Shown piece after piece: positions 1 to 5,470 of a stretch of 7,535 nucleotides of DNA. Made by a program: the position numbers and the translations under genes. Below the pieces are notes generated by a model. That model saw only the letters and a list, made by a program, of their open reading frames with translations. It ran no database searches and was not told the DNA's origin. The DNA comes from an uncultured Eubacteriales bacterium. GTDB lineage: Bacteria; Bacillota; Clostridia; Oscillospirales; Oscillospiraceae. Numbering within the stretch: the stretch's first letter is position 1; every line of letters starts with the position of its first letter. The stretch is from positions 1 through 7,535 of the forward strand of contig CAJLWS010000069.1 of NCBI GenBank assembly GCA_905210385.1, given 5' to 3'.

Positions 1-616
1 CGAAGAACTCGTTGATCAGACCCCCCAGCCGCTCCGCCTTGTCCAGGGCGATGTTGGTGTACCGTGCCCGCAGCTCCGGAGTGATCTGGGGCTCGTCTCG
101 GAGCAGGGTGAGGTAGCCGATGACGCTGGTCAGGGGGGTCTTCAGGTCGTGGGCCAGGTAGACCACCAGGTCGTTTTTCCGCTGCTCCGCCTCCCTCGCC
201 GCCTGGGCGTCCCGCAGGGCCCGCTCCCGGGCCAGGTTGAGCTGGGCGGCGGTGTCCTCCATCCCCTCGGGCAGGGTGATGGGCTCCTGGGTGGGGGTGG
301 CCAGCTGGGCGGCGGCCTGGGTGAGGGCGGCCAGCTGTCCGATGGGCCGGGCCAGGAAGAAGAAGCTGATCACTGCCCAGCCCGCAAGGACAAAAGCAAT
401 GCAGACAAAGACAATATAGTTTCGCAGCCAGATGAGGGCACCGTAGAAGGGGGTGAGGGACCAGGGCAGCGAGGCGAAGAAGAGGGTCAGCACAATGGCC
501 ACCGCCACCCAAGCCAGCAGAGCCAAGAGGTAAACTCCCCACAGCCGCAAGGTTTTGGCGCGCACCTGACGGCTGACCCGCAGCTGGGGAAGGCTGCCTT
601 TTTTTCGGTTATTCAA
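1..616 (-). CDS. VanS-like membrane sensor histidine kinase (3' part cut off by window edge)
   Basis: Partial gene; 205 codons are visible and it continues past position 1. Two membrane spans are clear: about residues 24-50 (LLALLAWVAVAIVLTLFF core) and about 62-88 (NYIVFVCIAFVLAGWAV core), separated by only a short external loop, so any external sensor is minimal. A HAMP-like linker follows (starting ARPIGQLAAL), then the DHp helix with the H-box YLAHDLKTPLTSVIGYL, phosphoacceptor His156. The H-box and the downstream DKAERLGGLINEFF segment match the VanS type of kinase closely. The ATPase domain lies outside the window. The start chosen is TTG at 616-614, which overlaps the regulator's stop by 8 bp, typical of translational coupling, with a G-rich stretch just upstream; a GTG about 17 codons later is an alternative. 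It would autophosphorylate and pass phosphate to the adjacent regulator. The signal is unknown. Confidence 0.9.
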   Translation of the reverse strand, partial: MNNRKKGSLPQLRVSRQVRAKTLRLWGVYLLALLAWVAVAIVLTLFFASLPWSLTPFYGALIWLRNYIVFVCIAFVLAGWAVISFFFLARPIGQLAALTQAAAQLATPTQEPITLPEGMEDTAAQLNLARERALRDAQAAREAEQRKNDLVVYLAHDLKTPLTSVIGYLTLLRDEPQITPELRARYTNIALDKAERLGGLINEFF

Positions 617-1307
617 TGGTGTACCCCACCCCCCACACGGTCTTGATAAACTTGGGCTTCCGGCTAGGCTCGTGCATCTTCTCCCGCAGCCGGGCGATAT
701 GGGTCATGACGGTGTTGTTGCTATCCAGATATCGCTCCCCCCACACCGCCTCGAACAGCTCCTCACTGGGCACCACGGTGCCCCGGCGCTCACAAAGGTA
801 CCAGAGGATGGAGAACTCCAGGGGTGTCAGAGGCAGCTCCTCTCCGAACAGGACACACTTGTGGGTGGTCCTGGAGATCTGGAGCCCCCGGAAGTCGTAT
901 TCCTCCGCCTCTTGCTGGGGTGCAGGAGCGGTGTTGTACCGGGTATACCGGCGCAGTTGGGTCTTCACCCGGGCCACCAGCTCCAAAGGGTTGAAGGGCT
1001 TGGTGATGTAGTCGTCCGCACCCAGGGTCAGACCCATGATTTTGTCCATGTCCTCCACTTTAGCTGTGAGCATAATAATGGGAAACAGGTGCCCTTCCCG
1101 GATGCGTTGACATAGGGTAAATCCGTCCATATCCGGCAGCATTACGTCCAGAATGGCCAGGTCTAGATGCTGCCGCTCCACGCAGGCCAGGGCATCGGTG
1201 GCGTTATAGAACTTGTGGACGGTGTAACCCTCACTTTTGAGATAGACCTCCACCAGGTCGGCGATGGCGGCCTCGTCATCTACCACTAAAATTTCTGCGT
1301 TCATCAT
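609..1307 (-). CDS. VanR-like OmpR-family response regulator
   Basis: Complete 232-residue two-domain regulator of normal length. The N-terminal receiver domain (about 1-120) has the acidic pair D10/D11, phosphoacceptor D54 (LAILDVMLPDMDG), T81 and K103 (DDYITKPF). The C-terminal winged helix (about 135-232) has the OmpR/PhoB signature LTPLEFSILWYLCER and ends KFIKTVWGVGYTIE. Strings such as IADLVE-YLK-EGYTV, PIIMLTAK and GADDYITKPFNPLEL resemble VanR of the VanA type more than PhoB or generic regulators. Start: tandem ATGs at 1307, preceded by AAGGAAGG about 8-10 nt upstream. It is cotranscribed with the overlapping kinase. Its targets cannot be told from this window; VanR-like pairs also occur in gut Clostridia without resistance genes, so resistance should not be assumed. 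Confidence 0.93.
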   Translation of the reverse strand: MMNAEILVVDDEAAIADLVEVYLKSEGYTVHKFYNATDALACVERQHLDLAILDVMLPDMDGFTLCQRIREGHLFPIIMLTAKVEDMDKIMGLTLGADDYITKPFNPLELVARVKTQLRRYTRYNTAPAPQQEAEEYDFRGLQISRTTHKCVLFGEELPLTPLEFSILWYLCERRGTVVPSEELFEAVWGERYLDSNNTVMTHIARLREKMHEPSRKPKFIKTVWGVGYTIE

Positions 1308-1756
1308 AGGCCTGCCTTCCTTTTGTTTTCTATCTGCATTTTACCATATTGCCGGGGAAAGGGAAGCATGTACCGCAGCAGGAGATGCAGAGAGACAGGG
1401 GCTGCGGGGATGTGCCCTCTGCGCGCATTCGCACCGCAGGGGGATCCGGGATCAGGAAAAGATTGCCGGCTGCAGAACCGGTGACAGCGGCACTGGTACA
1501 GACCGAGATGGGCACATATGGGGGTGGGATGTTGAACGAGGAGCTGTCGTGAACGGCTGGCGGGGGACTAAAGCTGCTCCGGATATTCCGCTTGCAATGG
1601 AGGATTACCATTTAGAGGCCCATGGTCTAAGTATTACATAGATGTTATAAAATCCCCCATTTTGGGCCATCAGGATCCCATTTCTAGGCATCCAAGGTTC
1701 CATATGGGGTAAATAGCAGGAGGATTCCCTCGGAAAAAGTATTTTTTGCTTGTCTT
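1308..1756. other. Long gene-free stretch between regulator pair and recombinase
   Basis: No reading frame here has a ribosome binding site, a recognisable domain or a convincing composition. Short frames of 67-125 codons exist on both strands but look like chance. Visible structure is limited. An interrupted stem CTGCG (1402-1406) / CGCAG (1435-1439) has inner arms GTGC/GCAC. A small dyad TTAGA/TCTAA lies at 1612-1630. CCCCAT (1653-1658) and ATGGGG (1704-1709) are inverted 6-mers. TACCATTTAG near 1607 recurs as TACCATTTTAG near 1774. The part from about 1630 is clearly more AT-rich than the part before it. It could hold the recombinase's regulatory or attachment sequences, or decayed DNA; nothing proves either. 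Confidence 0.5.
1338..1346 (-). promoter_or_regulatory. Candidate extended -10 promoter for the VanR/VanS-like pair
   Basis: On the minus strand the sequence TGGTAAAAT gives a TGn extension followed by TAAAAT, 5 of 6 matches to TATAAT, about 30 nt before the regulator's start codon. No good -35 hexamer is visible 17 bp upstream, which fits an extended -10 promoter or one that needs an activator. Call rests on motif only. Confidence 0.4.
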
Positions 1757-1785
1757 TTGACTGAATTTGAGGGTACCATTTTAGT
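1757..1785 (+). promoter_or_regulatory. Candidate sigma-A promoter for the recombinase
   Basis: TTGACT (1757-1762) matches the -35 consensus at 5 of 6 positions and TTTAGT (1780-1785) matches the -10 at 4 of 6, with a 17-bp spacer. The start codon follows about 55 nt downstream. An A/T-rich segment (1735-1750, AAAAAGTATTTTTT) lies just upstream and could act as an UP-like element. Confidence 0.5.
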
Positions 1786-1838
1786 AGCGGCGCCAGTTGC
1801 AGAACAGCGCTGAAATTTTTAGCAAGGAGTGTTGTTTC

Positions 1839-2948
1839 ATGTCCCAGCCAGCGTCCCTCTCATCCCGTGTCACGCTGCGGCCTCTGCCCGGCTCACCGCA
1901 GGTGGGCTTTCCCCTTGATGTTCCCGCCCCTCTCCGGGCTGGATCTCAGTTGACTCTGGCCCAATGGCTGCTGTACTGGCTTTCCTACTTGGTGGAACCT
2001 CACCGTGCCCGAACCACGGTTTACTGCTACTCCAATATCGTGAAGAACCACCTGATTCCGGCACTGGGCGAGGTGCGGCTCTCAGAGCTTACCCCCTCTA
2101 TGATTGATGGCTATTACCAATGGTTGAGTAGTGAAAAGAAACTTTCCCCCAACACGATATACAAACACCATATTCTTCTTCACACCAGTCTTCGACAGGC
2201 TTACCGGCAAGGCGCCATACTGGACAATCCGGTTCGCAGAGCTACTCCGCCCGGTACCGTACCTGGCTGTTCCCATTACTACACGCCCAAGCAGGTCGCG
2301 CAGCTTTTGGCCCTTGTGGAGGGGCACCCGCTGGAGTTGCCTGTCCGACTGGCCTGTTACCTGGGGTTGCGCCGGGGAGAGATTTTAGGGCTGCGCTGGA
2401 GAGACGTGGACCTACAGAGCGGACTTATCTTTGTACGGCAGGTACGTACCACTATCGGCCATCGAATTGTGGTCAAGCAGCCAAAAACCGCCGGGAGTAC
2501 CCGGACCCTGTCCATCCGATCCTTAAACAGCCTGCTGCCTATGCTTCGGGAGATGCTGCGTACGCGGACGCAGCGAAGTCATTTCTGCGGACCTGATGAC
2601 TACATCGTTCTAGATTCCAGGGATCAACCTTGGCACCCCAATTCTCTGACCACTACTTTCACCCGATTCGCCGCGGCCTGCGGACTGCCTCCGATTACCC
2701 TTCATGGCCTGCGCCACACCTTTGCCAGCATGGCCAGCAACGCCCGGGTCCCCATGTACCAGATCAGCCGGGCCATGGGCCACAGCAGCCCCACAACGAC
2801 CCAACGCATTTATACACATCTGTTCGACCTGACTCATGGCGAAGTATTGGCTGCGGTGTCCGCCGCGATTCCAGCGCCGAAGGCATCCAAGCGGATGCTG
2901 GACAAGGTCAAGCGCCGCCGGCGACATTTTCCCGGCCGGCCTGGCTGA
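1839..2948 (+). CDS. Tyrosine recombinase / integrase, apparently intact
   Basis: 369-residue tyrosine-family site-specific recombinase that cuts and rejoins DNA through a 3'-phosphotyrosine. A SAM-like core-binding domain spans about 37-132 (LTLAQWLLYWLSYLV, later SPNTIYKHHILLHTSLRQA). The catalytic domain spans about 148-345 and has the full active-site set: R178 (YLGLRRGE), K216 (QPKTAGSTRTL), H289 and R292 (HGLRHTF), H315 (MGHSSPTTT) and nucleophile Y325 (RIYTHL). The tail is strongly basic (KRMLDKVKRRRRHF). Start: ATG at 1839 with AAGGAG at 1824-1829, spacing 9. An in-frame TTG at 1797 would place that ribosome site inside the gene and is rejected. Codon use is somewhat less GC-biased than in neighbours. 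No excisionase, relaxase or phage gene is nearby, so it is either an orphan, a remnant of a lost element, or a domesticated recombinase. The family level is certain; the role is not. Confidence 0.94.
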   Translation: MSQPASLSSRVTLRPLPGSPQVGFPLDVPAPLRAGSQLTLAQWLLYWLSYLVEPHRARTTVYCYSNIVKNHLIPALGEVRLSELTPSMIDGYYQWLSSEKKLSPNTIYKHHILLHTSLRQAYRQGAILDNPVRRATPPGTVPGCSHYYTPKQVAQLLALVEGHPLELPVRLACYLGLRRGEILGLRWRDVDLQSGLIFVRQVRTTIGHRIVVKQPKTAGSTRTLSIRSLNSLLPMLREMLRTRTQRSHFCGPDDYIVLDSRDQPWHPNSLTTTFTRFAAACGLPPITLHGLRHTFASMASNARVPMYQISRAMGHSSPTTTQRIYTHLFDLTHGEVLAAVSAAIPAPKASKRMLDKVKRRRRHFPGRPG

Positions 2949-2970
2949 TCCAGGAAGACCTATGCGCAAA

Positions 2971-3001
2971 ACGCCGGCAGACTCCAACAGCCCGCCGGCG
3001 T
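2971..3001. terminator. Hairpin between convergent genes, possible bidirectional terminator
   Basis: Perfect 8-bp GC-rich inverted repeat ACGCCGGC (2971-2978) / GCCGGCGT (2994-3001) with a 15-nt loop. It is followed on the plus strand by a weak pyrimidine tract (CCGTTCTTTCT) and flanked on the minus strand by TTTT. It lies between the stops of the convergent recombinase and kinase-like genes, where a shared terminator is expected. The U-tracts are weak. Confidence 0.5.
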
Positions 3002-3033
3002 CCGTTCTTTCTCATGGTTTGATGTTACCGCCT

Positions 3034-3810
3034 CTATTCCAGCGCTTCTGGGGTGAATGAATCTGTGGGCAGAATCTGGCTGAAAGCGACTAGCTCTGCG
3101 CAGAATCCGCCGGAGGCATAAAGCCGGGACGGACTATCCAGGTGGCTGACGGGTAAATCCAGCCGCAGAGGCAGCGTAGCCACCAAAGCTGCCCGCGCTC
3201 CGTTTACGGTGCCCGCGACCAAACTTCCCCCATGCAGCTCCGCGATTTGTCGGGCCAAGGGTAGCCCCCAACTGCTCGGCAGAGTCTCTTCCCGGGGAAA
3301 AAGCAGTTGGACCAAATCCTCTGGCGGAATCTGTGTGCCTGTGCCGCACACCGTAAAGCAGGCGGTATCCTCCTGCTTTGCCAGGGAGAGCGAAACCTCG
3401 CCTCCCGGCTGGGCGGCCACACAGATCAGCTCCAGCAACATTTGTTGAACCAAGCCTTGGTCTACAGTAGCCATCAGGACTTTTGGACCCCGATATTCCA
3501 AGCTTACCCGAGCGCCCAGCAGGATTCCCCGGGCATGTTCTGCCAGTTCCCTGGTCCACACACCCAGATCGGTTGGGACAGGAAAGACACGGATCTCATC
3601 CTCTTCAGTCAACCGATTGAGCAGCTCCATCTGACCCACAGTCCGGAGCATCCGGCAGATGCCCTGGTTGAGGACTGCCAGATAGGCGCGGGCACGATCT
3701 CCACTGGTGGTCTGCTCCAACATCTGGCTGGCTGCCGTAATATCAGACAGCTGCAACCGCAGTTGCGCGGCCGTTCCGGTCACGCTGGCTGCCAATGTCT
3801 CTCGGTCCAT
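3034..3810 (-). CDS. Degenerate histidine-kinase-like protein (likely pseudokinase)
   Basis: 258-residue soluble protein with no membrane span or signal peptide. The layout follows a DHp plus HATPase kinase core. Residues about 10-68 form a DHp-like helical pair, but the H-box position reads A15-Q-L-R, with Ala where the phosphoacceptor His would be. Residues about 116-216 follow the HATPase pattern (VDQGLVQQMLLEL, PGGEVSLSL, LPLARQIAELHGGSL). The N-box reads LLELICVA with no Asn, the G1 box reads VCGTGTQIP with Asp and a Gly lost, and the G2 box reads SSWGLPL. ATP binding and phosphotransfer therefore look impossible or much weakened. A C-terminal tail (217-258) is unexplained. Start: ATG at 3810 with GGGAGG 7 nt upstream; the in-frame GTG at 3828 would put that site inside the gene. 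The frame is intact, so it appears to be a maintained scaffold or partner-binding protein rather than a decayed gene. It may be cotranscribed with mrp, 166 nt upstream; no convincing promoter was found in that gap. Confidence 0.8.
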   Translation of the reverse strand: MDRETLAASVTGTAAQLRLQLSDITAASQMLEQTTSGDRARAYLAVLNQGICRMLRTVGQMELLNRLTEEDEIRVFPVPTDLGVWTRELAEHARGILLGARVSLEYRGPKVLMATVDQGLVQQMLLELICVAAQPGGEVSLSLAKQEDTACFTVCGTGTQIPPEDLVQLLFPREETLPSSWGLPLARQIAELHGGSLVAGTVNGARAALVATLPLRLDLPVSHLDSPSRLYASGGFCAELVAFSQILPTDSFTPEALE

Positions 3811-3955
3811 CCCGTTTACCTCCCTCACATCCTGCCTTTTCCATAGTGTATGTGCAACGACTCGGTTATTCCCGTGGAAAAATCTGCGCCTCTTGCCAAT
3901 ACTGCCTCCACATTCAGAACGGGTTCGATGTAACAGGTTTTCCGTTTATCCACAA

Positions 3956-3975
3956 GCGAAAGCCCGGCTTTCCGC
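3956..3975 (-). terminator. Small hairpin just after the mrp stop, weak terminator candidate
   Basis: GAAAGC (3958-3963) and GCTTTC (3967-3972) form a 6-bp stem with a 3-nt loop, extendable through flanking GCG/CGC with one bulge. It begins immediately downstream of the mrp stop codon. No T-run follows on the minus strand, so termination would be partial at best, leaving read-through into the kinase-like gene possible. Confidence 0.3.
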
Positions 3976-3976
3976 G

Positions 3977-4810
3977 TCAGTCCGCAAATTTCTTATCCAG
4001 CATGGCGGCCACTCCGGCCAGAGGATTGGGGGAATACTCCTCCAGCCGGCCCTCGTCCATGGCGCGGGAAAGGGCTGGGTCCAGGGGCAGCTTGGCCAGC
4101 ACCGGCAGGGACAGATGGGCGCCCAGGGCGTCAATCGTACTCTCGCCGAAGATGGGGTGCCGCCCGCCGCAGTCAGGGCACTGGAAGTAGCTGTAGTTCT
4201 CCACCAGGCCCAGCACCGGCACGTCCATCATCTCGGCCATTTTCACCGCCTTGGTGACGATCATTCCCACCAGGGTCTGGGGTGCGGTCACCACGATGAC
4301 CCCGTCCACGGGCAGGGACTGAAATACCGTCAGGGGCACGTCGCCGGTTCCGGGAGGCATATCCACGAACAGGTAGTCCAGGTTTCCCCACACCACGTCT
4401 GTCCAGAACTGTTCCACTGCTCCGGCAATCACGGGCCCCCGCCACACCACAGGATCGGTTTCCCGCTCGGTGAGCAGATTTAAGCTCATCAGCTCAACTC
4501 CGCCCCGGCTGACGGCGGGAAAGATGCCCAGATCGCTGCCCCCGGCCCGCTCATGGATGCCGAAGGCTCGGGGAACAGATGGACCTGTGATATCCGCGTC
4601 CAACACGCCGACTTTTTTCCCGTAGGCAGCCATGGCTGCGGCGAGGGAACAGGTGACGGTAGATTTTCCTACACCGCCCTTACCGCTGACTACCGCGATT
4701 ACTTTTTTAATATGGGAAAGCTCATTGACCGGCTTACGCAGGTCCTGCGGCGTCTGCCGCTCCCCGCAGTTGGCACCGCAGGAGGAACAATCGTGGGTAC
4801 ATTCGCTCAT
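3977..4810 (-). CDS. mrp: Mrp/NBP35-family iron-sulfur cluster carrier ATPase
   Basis: 277-residue cytosolic P-loop protein of the Mrp/ApbC/NBP35 group, which binds a 4Fe-4S cluster and helps deliver it to apo-proteins. The N-terminus carries four clustered cysteines (C4, C8, C11, C15), the NBP35-like ferredoxin-type motif. The deviant Walker A is GKGGVGKST (43-51), with signature Lys44. The following motif is LDADITGPSVPR (70-81), and the switch/Walker B region is FVDMPPGTGD (148-157). The cluster-bridging CxxC is C211-P-D-C214 after ENYSYFQ. All key residues are present and length is normal. Start: ATG at 4810, with AAAGGA about 12 nt upstream, a rather long spacing. It is divergently transcribed from the PadR operon, with only 152 bp to the first small ORF, so the two may share regulation. 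Family assignment is very secure; the client proteins are unknown. Confidence 0.97.
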   Translation of the reverse strand: MSECTHDCSSCGANCGERQTPQDLRKPVNELSHIKKVIAVVSGKGGVGKSTVTCSLAAAMAAYGKKVGVLDADITGPSVPRAFGIHERAGGSDLGIFPAVSRGGVELMSLNLLTERETDPVVWRGPVIAGAVEQFWTDVVWGNLDYLFVDMPPGTGDVPLTVFQSLPVDGVIVVTAPQTLVGMIVTKAVKMAEMMDVPVLGLVENYSYFQCPDCGGRHPIFGESTIDALGAHLSLPVLAKLPLDPALSRAMDEGRLEEYSPNPLAGVAAMLDKKFAD

Positions 4811-4828
4811 TGATCATCGCATCCTTTC

Positions 4829-4854
4829 CCTGCCTTTAAAAATACACAGGCAGG
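4829..4854. promoter_or_regulatory. 7-bp dyad covering the mrp -10 region
   Basis: CCTGCCT (4829-4835) and AGGCAGG (4848-4854) are perfect inverted repeats around a 12-nt A/T-rich centre. The dyad spans the predicted -10 and transcription start of mrp, where an operator would sit. An RNA hairpin is less likely because much of the left part would not be transcribed if the start is near 4834. Confidence 0.4.
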
Positions 4855-4870
4855 CAAAAATTTTCTGCAA
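4841..4870 (-). promoter_or_regulatory. Candidate promoter for mrp
   Basis: On the minus strand TTGCAG (4870-4865) and TGTATT (4846-4841) are separated by 18 bp containing an A/T-rich run; the -35 and -10 each match consensus at 4 or more of 6 positions. The -35 lies 6 bp from the -35 of the divergent PadR-operon promoter. Confidence 0.45.
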
Positions 4871-4871
4871 A

Positions 4872-4905
4872 ATACCTTGACACGCGAGGTATCTTGTGAT
4901 ATCCT
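4872..4905. promoter_or_regulatory. Overlapping dyads on the operon promoter, likely PadR operator
   Basis: ATACCT (4872-4877) and AGGTAT (4887-4892) form a perfect 6-bp inverted repeat that overlaps the -35. AGGTATC (4887-4893) also pairs with GATATCCT (4898-4905) with one extra T, containing the exact palindrome TATCTTGTGATA (4890-4901), and overlaps the -10. The middle half-site is thus shared by two dyads. PadR proteins commonly repress their own promoters by binding dyads of this scale, so PadR is the obvious binder. That assignment is inference; the repeats themselves are seen directly. Confidence 0.55.
4877..4905 (+). promoter_or_regulatory. Promoter of the PadR/DUF4097/PspC operon
   Basis: Perfect -35 TTGACA (4877-4882), 17-bp spacer and -10 TATCCT (4900-4905, 4 of 6). 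It is the best promoter in the window. Predicted transcription starts near 4912, giving a 5' leader of about 50 nt before the small ORF at 4963. Confidence 0.65.
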
Positions 4906-4962
4906 TGTCTTGTAAATTACATCGACTGGTGAAGTATATCTGATTTTGAGAAGGGGGCTAGC

Positions 4963-5109
4963 ATGATGAAACGGCATCCGCGCTATCCGGATCCCAAGGT
5001 TCAGCCTGTGGAGCGGCAGTGCCGCGTGCGCCGGAAAATCCCGCAGACAGGAGATCCCTTTTACCTTGGCGAGGCCATCTGGTATCAGAGAACACACTTT
5101 TTAGGTTGA
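4963..5109 (+). CDS. Small basic ORF of 48 codons leading the PadR operon
   Basis: Unrecognised. Tandem ATGs at 4963 and 4966 follow AAGGGGG (4951-4957) at normal spacing, and the frame stops at TGA 5107-5109, directly against the ribosome site AAAGGAGG of padR. The product starts MMKRHPRYPDPK, has many Arg/Lys and Pro, one Cys (C20), an aromatic C-terminal part (FYLGEAIWYQRTHF) and no membrane span. GC at third positions is about 63%, above random but below the neighbouring genes. Position after the promoter and before padR suggests either a small protein made with the operon or a leader peptide affecting padR translation. The frame could also be chance in an untranslated leader. Confidence 0.45.
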   Translation: MMKRHPRYPDPKVQPVERQCRVRRKIPQTGDPFYLGEAIWYQRTHFLG

Positions 5110-5129
5110 GAAAGGAGGCCGCAGCAGCT

Positions 5130-5465
5130 ATGTCCATTTCCGCCGATACCTTACGCGGGCATACAGATACTATTATTCTAACACAACTCATCCGCGGGGA
5201 CAACTATGGTTATGAGATCAACAAAAATATCCAGCAGCGCACCGGCGGCCAGTACGGCTTCAAGGAGGCCACCCTGTACACCGCCTTCAAGCGGCTGGAG
5301 CAGAACGGGCTCATCACCTCCTACTGGGGGGCGGAGGGCCCTGGAGCCCGGCGCCGCTACTACTCCATCACAGAGGCCGGGCGCAAACAGTGGGAGGAAA
5401 ACATCCGGGAATGGGAAAACACCCGGGCCCTGCTGGACGCGCTGATTTCCATCGAGGAGGAATAA
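5130..5465 (+). CDS. PadR-family transcriptional regulator
   Basis: 111 residues, typical of the short PadR subgroup 2: an N-terminal winged helix and a short C-terminal dimerisation helix. Diagnostic strings are HTDTIILTQLIRGDNYGYEI (11-30), the recognition-helix region EATLYTAFKRLEQNGLI (46-62), the wing SYWGAEGPGARRRYYSIT (64-81) and the closing helix EAGRKQWEENIREWENTRALLD (82-103). Start: ATG at 5130 with AAAGGAGG at 5111-5118. An upstream in-frame extension from 5019 lacks a ribosome site and is rejected. Its stop lies 5 nt before the next gene's ATG, so the two are translationally coupled. It most likely represses this operon through the dyads at 4872-4905 and is released by an unknown signal, often a membrane-active compound or phenolic for this family. 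Confidence 0.95.
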   Translation: MSISADTLRGHTDTIILTQLIRGDNYGYEINKNIQQRTGGQYGFKEATLYTAFKRLEQNGLITSYWGAEGPGARRRYYSITEAGRKQWEENIREWENTRALLDALISIEEE

Positions 5466-5470
5466 AAGCT

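Noticed and set aside
1330..1611. 93-codon minus-strand frame and 67- and 125-codon plus-strand frames in the gap
   Set aside because: No ribosome sites, no recognisable motifs, Ser/Pro/Cys-rich composition typical of shadow frames in GC-rich DNA, and mutual overlap.
1653..1709. Inverted CCCCAT/ATGGGG as a possible invertible promoter boundary for the recombinase
   Set aside because: Arms of six bases 45 bp apart are within chance expectation, and the candidate promoter lies outside them.
1797..1838. TTG start giving the recombinase 14 extra N-terminal residues
   Set aside because: The extension would contain the ribosome site AAGGAG, which is ideally placed for the ATG at 1839, and TTG at 1797 has no such site of its own.
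3946..3954. Perfect DnaA box TTATCCACA downstream of mrp
   Set aside because: A single 9-mer is expected by chance in a window of this size at appreciable frequency; there is no cluster of boxes, no AT-rich unwinding region and no dnaA or replication gene.
3811..3976. Promoter for the kinase-like gene in the gap after mrp
   Set aside because: TTGCAC and TTGGCA hexamers occur on the minus strand, but no -10 stands at 16-19 bp from either, so no call was made.
5019..5129. N-terminal extension of PadR from an upstream ATG
   Set aside because: PadR homology begins at the ATG at 5130, which has AAAGGAGG upstream; the extension overlaps the small ORF and has no ribosome site.
5390..5470. N-terminal extension of the DUF4097 protein overlapping padR
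   Set aside because: The extension lies wholly inside padR coding sequence; ATG 5471 has AGGAGG at 5455-5460 and begins the helical head.
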